Source: Acetobacteraceae bacterium | GTDB taxonomy: Bacteria; Pseudomonadota; Alphaproteobacteria; Acetobacterales; Acetobacteraceae | DNA length: 59,899 bases | Direction of reading: 5' to 3' | Assembly (NCBI GenBank): GCA_027487385.1 | Contig: JAIYDS010000085.1 | Span: 1-59,899 of the forward strand | Shown: one piece after another, positions 53,744 to 59,899 of the stretch | How positions within the stretch are numbered: position 1 is the first letter of the stretch | Layout of the letters: the number at the start of each line of letters is the position of its first letter | Position numbers and translations under genes: made by a program | The notes under the pieces: generated by a model | The model's input: the letters and a program-made list of their open reading frames with translations, nothing else | Told to the model about the DNA's origin: nothing | The model's database searches: none

Positions 53744-54504
53744 TTTCCCTTCGCGGCGTTCGCAAGACCTATGCCTCGCCGGCCGGGCCCATCGAGGCCG
53801 TGGCCGGCGTCTCCGTGGACATCGCCGAGGGGGAGTTCGTCTCCATCCTCGGCCCCTCGGGCTGCGGCAAATCCACCCTGCTGATGATGCTCGCGGGGCT
53901 GGAAGCCATCACCGCGGGCAGCATCACCATCGGCGGCCAGCCCATGATCGGGCCGCGCCGCGATGCGGGCCTGGTCTTTCAGGACGCCACGCTCCTGCCC
54001 TGGCTTTCGGCACGCGACAACGTGCTCTTCCCTATCAAGATGATGCGCCTGCCGCGCGAGAAATACGTGGCCCGCGCGGAAGAGCTGCTACACTCCGTGG
54101 GCCTCGGCGCCTTCATGGACAAGCGGCCGCGCGAACTCTCCGGCGGCATGCGGCAGCGCGTGGCGCTCTGCCGTTCGCTGATCCATACGCCCTCCATCAT
54201 GCTGATGGATGAGCCCTTCTCCGCGCTCGACGCCATCACGCGTGACGAGATGGCGCTGGTGCTGCTCGACCTCTGGTCCCGCCACCGCAAGACCGGGATC
54301 TTCATCACCCACTCGATCCGCGAGGCGGTGCTGCTCTCCGACCGCGTGCTGGTGATGACCAAGCGGCCTGCCGTCGTCGTCGCCGATGTACCGATTCCCT
54401 TCGCGCGCCCCCGCGATGAGAGCGTGCAGGACAGCCCCGAATTCATCGCCATCGTGGCCAAGCTGCGCGGCATGATCGAGCACAGCATCAAGGATGCGGC
54501 ATGA
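53740..54504 (+). CDS. ABC transporter ATP-binding protein
   Basis: A 254-aa ATPase of the NitT/TauT importer type. Walker A GPSGCGKST is at residues 38-46, the Q-loop at VFQDATLLPW, the signature LSGGMRQR at 133-140, Walker B IMLMDEP at 153-159 and the H-loop in FITHSIREA. The start ATG 53740 overlaps the previous stop, and its stop overlaps the permease start, both as ATGA. It powers uptake of the ligand captured by the protein at 52673. Confidence 0.95.
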   Translation: MISLRGVRKTYASPAGPIEAVAGVSVDIAEGEFVSILGPSGCGKSTLLMMLAGLEAITAGSITIGGQPMIGPRRDAGLVFQDATLLPWLSARDNVLFPIKMMRLPREKYVARAEELLHSVGLGAFMDKRPRELSGGMRQRVALCRSLIHTPSIMLMDEPFSALDAITRDEMALVLLDLWSRHRKTGIFITHSIREAVLLSDRVLVMTKRPAVVVADVPIPFARPRDESVQDSPEFIAIVAKLRGMIEHSIKDAA

Positions 54505-55322
54505 TGGATGGTGGAACGCAAATCGTGGCGGATGCCCCCGCCGCGCTGAATGTCGAGAAGCGCGATCTCGCCAAGCATCCGGCGGTGCAGATCATCCTGC
54601 CCATCGTCTTTGCGATTTCGGTCCTCGCACTGTGGGAATTCCTGGTGGATTTCTACGAGGTGCCGAAGGTCATCCTGCCCTCGCCCCTCGACATCTACGC
54701 CCGCGCCGTCTCGGCCTGGCCCTTCCTGGTGCAGCATGCGGTCCCCACCGGCACCGAGGCCGCCATCGGCTTCCTGCTGGCGACGGTGCTCGGCATCACG
54801 CTCGCCGTCATCCTGGCCTATTCCAAATGGGCCTATGCGGCGCTGTATCCGAACGTGATCTTCTTCCAGCTCATCCCGAAGATCGCCTTGGCGCCCCTCT
54901 TCATCGTCTGGCTCGGCATTGGCTCTTCCTCGCGCCTGGCCTTCTCGATGTTCATCGCCTTCTTCCCCGTGGTCATCGCCACGCTCACCGGGTTGAACTC
55001 CACGCCGCCCGACATGCTGCGGCTGTGCAAGGCGCTGACCGCGCGCTCCTGGCAGGTGTTTCTCTCGGTGCGCTTCCCCTATGCGCTGCCGCATATCTTC
55101 TCGGGGCTGAAGATCGCCGTCACCTTCGCCATCATCGGCGTCATCGTGGGCGAGTTCATCACCGCGCAGGCGGGGCTGGGCTACCTGATCCTTTTTGCCT
55201 CCAGCCAGGCGGAGACGGCGCTGATCCTCGCCTCCATCGGCATGCTCTGCGTTGTGGGGCTGATGCTCTACGGCGTGGTGGCGGGGCTGGAGAAGCTGAT
55301 CCTGGGCAAGTTCGGGCAATAG
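54501..55322 (+). CDS. ABC transporter permease (NitT/TauT type)
   Basis: A 273-aa inner-membrane permease with about six predicted hydrophobic helices. The cytoplasmic EAA-type loop is around ALTARSWQVFLSVRFPYALP, followed by GVIVGEFITAQAGLGYLI as in SsuC and TauC. ATG 54501 overlaps the ATPase stop by 4 bases. It forms a homodimeric channel with the ATPase of the preceding gene. The amidohydrolase gene starts 114 bases further on. Confidence 0.92.
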   Translation: MMDGGTQIVADAPAALNVEKRDLAKHPAVQIILPIVFAISVLALWEFLVDFYEVPKVILPSPLDIYARAVSAWPFLVQHAVPTGTEAAIGFLLATVLGITLAVILAYSKWAYAALYPNVIFFQLIPKIALAPLFIVWLGIGSSSRLAFSMFIAFFPVVIATLTGLNSTPPDMLRLCKALTARSWQVFLSVRFPYALPHIFSGLKIAVTFAIIGVIVGEFITAQAGLGYLILFASSQAETALILASIGMLCVVGLMLYGVVAGLEKLILGKFGQ

Positions 55323-55436
55323 CCCGGTGTGAATCGCAGGCGGAACAAGCGGCGCGCGCGTCTCGCGGCCCCTTGGCCCGCCGGTGAATCGCTGGCTGAA
55401 TGCCACGTTGGCGGAGAGTGTTGAGGAGAGAGACCC

Positions 55437-56708
55437 ATGCAATACGACATCCTGCTCAAGGGCGGCCGCGTGGTCTGCCCGGCCTCGGGCCTTGATGGCA
55501 TCATGGATGTGGCGGTGGCCAACGGCCGCATCGCCGCCATCCAGCCCGATATCCTCGCCAGTTCCGCGCGCGAGGTGATTTCGGTGAAGGACAAGATCGT
55601 CCTGCCCGGCATGGTGGACACACACGCGCATATCTACACCTACGTCTCCGGTCGCTTCGGCCTGCCGGCGGACATGGCGGGCGTGCAGAGCGGCGTGACC
55701 GCGCTGGTGGACCAGGGCGGCGCCTCCTGCATGACCTTCCCGGGCTTCAACGAGTTCATCGTGAAGCCAGCCCATTCGCGCGTCTTCAGCTTCATCAGCG
55801 CCTATGTCGTGGGCGGGCTGGAAGGCCACTACTACCCGACGCTCTATGGCCCCGAGCATGTGGATGTGGACGCGACGGTGAAGGCCGCCCGCGCCAATCC
55901 GGGCGTGGTGAAGGGCGTGAAGGCCCATGCCGAGATTGGCAACATGGCGCGCTACGGCCTGGAAGTCCTGAAGAAGGCCGCGCGGATCGGGCGCGAGGCG
56001 GACCTGCCCGTCTATTGCCATTTCGGCCAGCTCTGGCCCACGCCCGAGACCGGCAACAATGGCGTGGACCCGGACGAGATCCTGCCCCTCGTCATCCCCC
56101 TGCTCCGCCCCGGCGACATCCTGGCGCATCCCTTCACCCGCCACCCCGGCGGCTTCGTGGACCGGCGCACCGGCAAGGTGCATGGCATGGTGCAGGCGGC
56201 CCTCGATGCCGGCCTCAAGGTGGATGTGGGCCATGGCTCCCACTTCTCCTTCAAGATGGCGCGCATCAGCCTCGACGCCGGCATCATGCCGGACACGCTG
56301 GGCGCGGACATGCATGGCTACAACACGCGCATCCCCGCCCCGCCCGGCACGCCCGCCAATCACTCGGACCCGGAGGAGGACCATCCCTTCACCGGCAAGG
56401 CACGCTTCTCGCTGACGCTGGCCATGAGCGAACTGATCGCCCTCGGCGTGCCCTTCGAGAAGGTGGTGCCCATGGTGACCACCGGGCCGGCTGCCATGCT
56501 GCGGCTGGATGATGGGATCGGCACGCTGCGCATCGGCGCGGTGGCCGATGTCTCGGTGCTGGATGACCTGCGCGGGCGATTCAAGATGGCGGATAATGAG
56601 GGCACGGAAGTTGTCGCCGAGCGGCTGCTGCAGCCGGCCTTCTGCTTGAAGGGCGGCGTGAAGTTCGACGCCACCGCGCCGATCCTGCCTGCGGCGATTG
56701 CAGCGTGA
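55437..56708 (+). CDS. Metal-dependent amidohydrolase (amidohydrolase/deacetylase family)
   Basis: A 423-aa hydrolase of the amidohydrolase superfamily. LPGMVDTHAHIY carries the first metal ligands His63 and His65. GVKAHAE offers the bridging lysine, VYCHFGQLWP and ILAHPFTRHPG further histidines, and PDTLGADMHG the catalytic aspartate. The N-terminal LLKGGRVVCPA and the C-terminal segment build the usual beta-sandwich. GAGGAGAG lies before ATG 55437. Relatives hydrolyse amides, N-acyl amino acids or cyclic imides. It sits between an N-compound importer and a Mo hydroxylase, so ring-opening of a heterocycle is a plausible role. Substrate unknown. Confidence 0.88.
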   Translation: MQYDILLKGGRVVCPASGLDGIMDVAVANGRIAAIQPDILASSAREVISVKDKIVLPGMVDTHAHIYTYVSGRFGLPADMAGVQSGVTALVDQGGASCMTFPGFNEFIVKPAHSRVFSFISAYVVGGLEGHYYPTLYGPEHVDVDATVKAARANPGVVKGVKAHAEIGNMARYGLEVLKKAARIGREADLPVYCHFGQLWPTPETGNNGVDPDEILPLVIPLLRPGDILAHPFTRHPGGFVDRRTGKVHGMVQAALDAGLKVDVGHGSHFSFKMARISLDAGIMPDTLGADMHGYNTRIPAPPGTPANHSDPEEDHPFTGKARFSLTLAMSELIALGVPFEKVVPMVTTGPAAMLRLDDGIGTLRIGAVADVSVLDDLRGRFKMADNEGTEVVAERLLQPAFCLKGGVKFDATAPILPAAIAA

Positions 56709-56710
56709 GC

Positions 56711-56754
56711 ATGGGGCTTTGCCCCATACCCCACCGGGGTCCGTGGCGGACCCC
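56711..56754. repeat. Pair of GC-rich hairpins between operon genes
   Basis: ATGGGGC (56711-56717) pairs with GCCCCAT (56721-56727), and GGGGTCCG (56736-56743) with CGGACCCC (56747-56754), each with a 3-base loop. It sits between the amidohydrolase stop and the Mo-subunit start. It looks like a dispersed palindromic element and may reduce transcription into the downstream genes. Confidence 0.55.
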
Positions 56755-56769
56755 GGACCCCGCCGCGCC

Positions 56770-59121
56770 ATGAAGCAGGGCGTTGGCGCGGCGATCACCC
56801 GCAAGGAGGATGATCGCTTCCTCCGCGGGCGCGGGAAATATGTGGGCGATATCCAACTGCCCAACATGCGCGAAGTCGCGTTTCTGCGCAGCCCGGTGGC
56901 GCATGGGCTGATCCGATCCCTGCGCGCCCCACAAGGCGCGCAGGTTTTCACCATGGCGGACCTCACCGCCGTCCTGCCCATCCGCGCCCCCTCCTCTCTT
57001 CCCGGCTTCCGTCGCACCGACCAATGGCCCCTCGCCCAGGGCCGCGTTCGCCAGGTGGGTGAACCCATCGCCATGGTCGTCGCCGCCACGCGCGCCGAAG
57101 CGGAAGACATCCTCGACGCCATCATCCTCGACATCGAGGAACTCCCCGCCGCAACCGACATGCTGGCCCATCGCGCCGGTCCGCCCATCCACGAGGGCTG
57201 GCCTGACAATGTCGTGCTCCAGGCCCTCGTCGAGGACGACATCAGCGACGTTCAGGCCCCCATCGTGGTGCGCCGCCGCCTGCGCACCGCGCGCCAGCAC
57301 ATGGCGCCGCTCGAGGGCCGTGGCGTCGTCGCACGCTGGGATTCGCGCCTGGCGCAGCTGGAAATGCACACCTCCTCGCAGATGGTGCATGTGACCAAGA
57401 CGGGCCTGGCCGAATGCCTGGGCCTGCCGGAATCCGCGGTGCGCATCATCAGCCCGGATGTGGGCGGCGGCTTTGGCTACAAGGGGATTTTGCTGCAGGA
57501 AGAGGTCGCCATCGGCTGGCTCGCCCGCAAGCTGGGCGGCACGCCGCTACGCTGGATCGAGGACCGGCGCGAGGGCCTCTCGGCCCAGGCCAATTGCCGG
57601 GAACACCATTACGACATCACCGTCCATGCCGACCGCGACGGCACCATCCTGGCGCTGGATTGCGAAGCGCATGTGGATAGCGGCGCCTACTCGGCCTACC
57701 CGTTCTCGGCCTGCCTGGAGGCGGCGCAGATCGGCTCCATCCTGCCCGGCCCTTATGTCGTGCCGCGCTTTCGCTGCAAGACCTGGAGTGTGGCCACCAA
57801 CAAGCCGCCCATCCTGCCCTATCGCGGCGTGGCACGGACCGGCGTCTGCTACGCGCTGGAAACCACGCTGGACGCCGTGGCACGCGCCGCCGGCATCAGC
57901 CCGGTGGAGCTGCGCCTGCGCAACCTGCCCGGCCCGGCGCAGATGCCCTACCTCAACGTCACCAAGAAGATCTTCGACAGCGGCGATTACCCCGAAGCCC
58001 TGCGCCGCGCGGCCGAAGCCGTTGACGCCGAGGGCTTCGCCGCGCGCCAGGGAGCGGCGCGGGCACAGGGCCACCTGATCGGCCAGGGCTTCGCCGTCTT
58101 CTGCGAGCAGGGCGCGCATGGCACCAGCGTCTATCACGGCTGGGGCATCCCCTTCGTCCCCGGCGCCGAGCCCTGCCAGGCGCGCCTCACGCCCGATGGC
58201 GGCCTCGAACTTCGCGTCGGCGTGCACAGCCACGGCCAGGGCATGGAGACGACGCTGGCCCAGGTGGCGCATGAAATCCTCGGCGTGCCGGTCGAGCGCG
58301 TGCAGCTCATCCATGGCGATACGGCGCTGACGCCCTATTCCACCGGCACCTGGGGGAGCCGCTGCGCCGTCATGGCCGGCGGCGCAGTGGCCGAGGCCTG
58401 CACGGAGCTGCGCAACCGTCTCATCCCCATGGGCGCCCATCTCTTGCAGGAGAAAGAGGCAATCTTCGCCGATGGCGCCGTGCGCGCGGGCGCCGCGAGC
58501 GTCAGCGTCGCCGAAATCGCCCGAACCTTCTTCCGCGCTCCGCAAAACCTGACCGAGGCGATGCAGGCCCAAGGCCTGGAATGCACGGTGGGCCACAAGA
58601 CGGTGCGCGACACCGGCACCTTCAGCTACGCCTGCCACGCCGTGGAGGCGGAGGTGGATGCGGCCACCGGGCATGTGACGCTGACCCGCTATGTCATCGT
58701 CGAAGATGGCGGCGTGCTGCTGAACCCGCTCATCGCCGATGGCCAGGTTCTGGGCGGCACGGCGCAGGGCATCGGCACCGCGCTGTTCGAGGAAATGCCC
58801 TATGACACGGGCGGGCAGCCCCTGGCCTCCACGCTGGCCGATTACATGCTGCCCGGCGCCTCCGACGTGCCGGAGATCGAGATCCTGCACATGGAGACGC
58901 CCTCGCCCATCAGCCGCTTCGGCCAGAAGGGCATTGGCGAAAGCGGCGCAATTGGCCCGCCGGCGGCCATCGTGAACGCGATCAACAACGCCATCGCGCA
59001 TCTGGGGCGCGAGGTGACGGATCTGCCGGCGACGCCGGAGCGCGTCTTGGCGGCGCTGCACGCCGCACCGGCGATTCACGCGCCGGCCGAAGCCGGCCGT
59101 CACGATCGCGGTGACGCATGA
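56770..59121 (+). CDS. Xanthine dehydrogenase-family molybdopterin-binding subunit
   Basis: A 783-aa large subunit of a molybdenum hydroxylase (CoxL/XdhB-C type). The N-terminal a/b hammerhead domain starts with RKEDDRFLRGRGKYVGDI. DVGGGFGYKG binds the cofactor, PYRGVARTGVCYALE is the active-site arginine loop, and GQKGIGESGAIGPPAA holds the catalytic glutamate. The AYxCSFR loop of true CO dehydrogenase is absent, so this is a hydroxylase of the form II or general type. The start is ATG 56770; the frame upstream runs through the palindromic repeat. It overlaps the FAD-subunit gene by ATGA. It should hydroxylate an N-heterocycle or aldehyde. Confidence 0.92.
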   Translation: MKQGVGAAITRKEDDRFLRGRGKYVGDIQLPNMREVAFLRSPVAHGLIRSLRAPQGAQVFTMADLTAVLPIRAPSSLPGFRRTDQWPLAQGRVRQVGEPIAMVVAATRAEAEDILDAIILDIEELPAATDMLAHRAGPPIHEGWPDNVVLQALVEDDISDVQAPIVVRRRLRTARQHMAPLEGRGVVARWDSRLAQLEMHTSSQMVHVTKTGLAECLGLPESAVRIISPDVGGGFGYKGILLQEEVAIGWLARKLGGTPLRWIEDRREGLSAQANCREHHYDITVHADRDGTILALDCEAHVDSGAYSAYPFSACLEAAQIGSILPGPYVVPRFRCKTWSVATNKPPILPYRGVARTGVCYALETTLDAVARAAGISPVELRLRNLPGPAQMPYLNVTKKIFDSGDYPEALRRAAEAVDAEGFAARQGAARAQGHLIGQGFAVFCEQGAHGTSVYHGWGIPFVPGAEPCQARLTPDGGLELRVGVHSHGQGMETTLAQVAHEILGVPVERVQLIHGDTALTPYSTGTWGSRCAVMAGGAVAEACTELRNRLIPMGAHLLQEKEAIFADGAVRAGAASVSVAEIARTFFRAPQNLTEAMQAQGLECTVGHKTVRDTGTFSYACHAVEAEVDAATGHVTLTRYVIVEDGGVLLNPLIADGQVLGGTAQGIGTALFEEMPYDTGGQPLASTLADYMLPGASDVPEIEILHMETPSPISRFGQKGIGESGAIGPPAAIVNAINNAIAHLGREVTDLPATPERVLAALHAAPAIHAPAEAGRHDRGDA

Positions 59122-59864
59122 AGCCCGCCGCCTTCGAACACGCCGCACCGGCGGCAATGGCTGATGCGCTCGCCGTGCTGGCCCAGCCCGGCGCCAAGCC
59201 GCTTTCCGGCGGACAATCCCTCTCGCCCATGATGAATCTGCGCCTGGTGCGCCCCACCACGCTGGTGGACCTCAAGCGCCTGCCCGGCCTGCGCGGCGTG
59301 GTGGAAGCGGCCGACCATATCCGCTTCGGCGCCGCCACCACCCATGCCGAGATCGAGGATGGCGCGGTGCCGGACCCGACCAACGGCCTCATGCCGCATG
59401 TCGCGCATGGCATCGCCTATCGGGCGGTGCGCAACCGCGGCACGCTGGGCGGCAGCCTGGCCCATGCCGACCCTGCCGCCGATTGGCCGAGCGTGATGGC
59501 GGCGCTCGGCGCCACCATCCTGACCAGCGCCGACCGCCGCATTCCGGCCGAGGGCTTCATCCTCGCCCCCTTCACCACGGCGCTGACGCCGGGCGAGATC
59601 ATCCTGGCCGTGGAAGTGCCGCGCCTGCCGCCCGGCGCGCGCTGGGGCTATTGCAAGATCAACCGCAAGATCGGTGAATTCGCCAAGGCCATCGGCATCG
59701 CCATCGAAAGCCCGCGCCGCCTGCTGGCCGGCGCCGTGGAAGGCCCGCCCGTGCTGCTGGACAGGCTGGACGACATCGCCACCCGCCTGCCGCATCTCGA
59801 CGCCGCCGCCCAGCGCCTGGCCGGCATCGCCGTGCAGCGCGCCATCGCGATGATGGAAGCATGA
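59118..59864 (+). CDS. FAD-binding subunit of molybdenum hydroxylase (CoxM-like)
   Basis: A 248-aa medium subunit. PLSGGQSLSPMMNLRLV and RNRGTLGGSLAHADPAADW are the two FAD-binding motifs of the CoxM family. The protein is shorter than the usual 270-290 residues, with the C-terminal domain compact. The start ATG 59118 overlaps the large-subunit stop, and the stop overlaps the next start, both ATGA. It passes electrons from the iron-sulfur subunit to FAD and then to the acceptor. Confidence 0.9.
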   Translation: MKPAAFEHAAPAAMADALAVLAQPGAKPLSGGQSLSPMMNLRLVRPTTLVDLKRLPGLRGVVEAADHIRFGAATTHAEIEDGAVPDPTNGLMPHVAHGIAYRAVRNRGTLGGSLAHADPAADWPSVMAALGATILTSADRRIPAEGFILAPFTTALTPGEIILAVEVPRLPPGARWGYCKINRKIGEFAKAIGIAIESPRRLLAGAVEGPPVLLDRLDDIATRLPHLDAAAQRLAGIAVQRAIAMMEA

Positions 59865-59899
59865 TCGAACTCACCGTGAACGGCGAGGCGCGCAGCGTC
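59861..59899 (+). CDS. 2Fe-2S subunit of molybdenum hydroxylase, N-terminal fragment
   Basis: The first 13 codons (MIELTVNGEARSV) of what should be the CoxS-like small subunit; the rest lies beyond the right edge. The opening matches the usual beta strand of the 2Fe-2S ferredoxin domain (I-x-L-x-V-N-G). ATG 59861 overlaps the FAD-subunit stop as ATGA. The gene order large-medium-small is one of the common arrangements. Confidence 0.7.
   Translation, partial: MIELTVNGEARSV

Noticed and set aside
53979-57242. A 1087-codon minus-strand open frame across the ABC transporter and amidohydrolase genes
   Set aside because: It is antisense to three well-supported genes with Walker motifs and metal ligands; no motif is visible in its product.

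Overview
The window is G+C-rich DNA (about two thirds G+C in most sampled lines). Genes are tightly packed and many are joined by 4-base ATGA or GTGA stop/start overlaps. The abundance of orphan Bug/TctC substrate-binding proteins, the CoxLMS-type molybdenum hydroxylase operon and the style of the giant adhesin suggest an alphaproteobacterium, most likely Acetobacteraceae of the Roseomonas type. That assignment is inference, because no rRNA or marker gene is present. No tRNA, rRNA, CRISPR array or intact insertion sequence was seen.

Region 1 (1-31.2 kb) is a surface-polysaccharide locus. It opens with the 5' end of a nucleotide-sugar epimerase/dehydratase running off the left edge. Two paralogous gene pairs follow on the plus strand (446-4587 and 4722-9123), each an uncharacterised protein plus a two-domain GT2-GT4 glycosyltransferase. 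A long minus-strand series then carries, among others: a 1415-aa protein with three GWAW modules, a WbsX/GH99-like domain, a GT2 and a GT4; an aldolase, HAD phosphatase and CMP-sugar synthetase set; a CDP/dTDP-deoxysugar set (rfbF, two SDRs, rfbC); two sulfotransferase-like proteins; a GT4; a 1387-aa RgpF-type protein; and a low-G+C methyltransferase. A small beta-type module of about 90 residues (GWAW/GWLVD) recurs about nine times in four proteins. The AT-rich patches suggest mosaic acquisition. The expected product is a complex, probably sulfated O-antigen or capsule containing deoxy sugars and possibly an unusual CMP-activated keto-acid sugar.

Region 2 (31.4-36.2 kb) holds ordinary metabolic and regulatory genes: TetR, LysR divergent from an NmrA-like reductase, a 3-hydroxyisobutyrate-dehydrogenase-type oxidoreductase divergent from a Bug-type binding protein, and a composite palindromic repeat.

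Region 3 (36.2-50.3 kb, all minus strand) looks like a dedicated export cassette for a giant surface protein. In transcription order it encodes a 2729-aa DUF4347/Ig/cadherin-repeat protein, a GAF-HlyD adaptor, a PqqD-like/M50 protease/HlyD fusion, a TolC-type outer-membrane factor and a small periplasmic adaptor. No ABC ATPase is present in the cassette.

Region 4 (50.4-59.9 kb) contains two more Bug-type binding proteins. After them comes a plus-strand catabolic operon: an NMT1/TauA-type ABC importer (binding protein, ATPase, permease), a metal-dependent amidohydrolase, and a xanthine-dehydrogenase-family hydroxylase (Mo subunit, FAD subunit and the first 13 codons of the 2Fe-2S subunit, cut by the right edge). 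Import, Mo-dependent hydroxylation and amide/ring hydrolysis of an N-heterocycle is a reasonable guess; the substrate is not visible.
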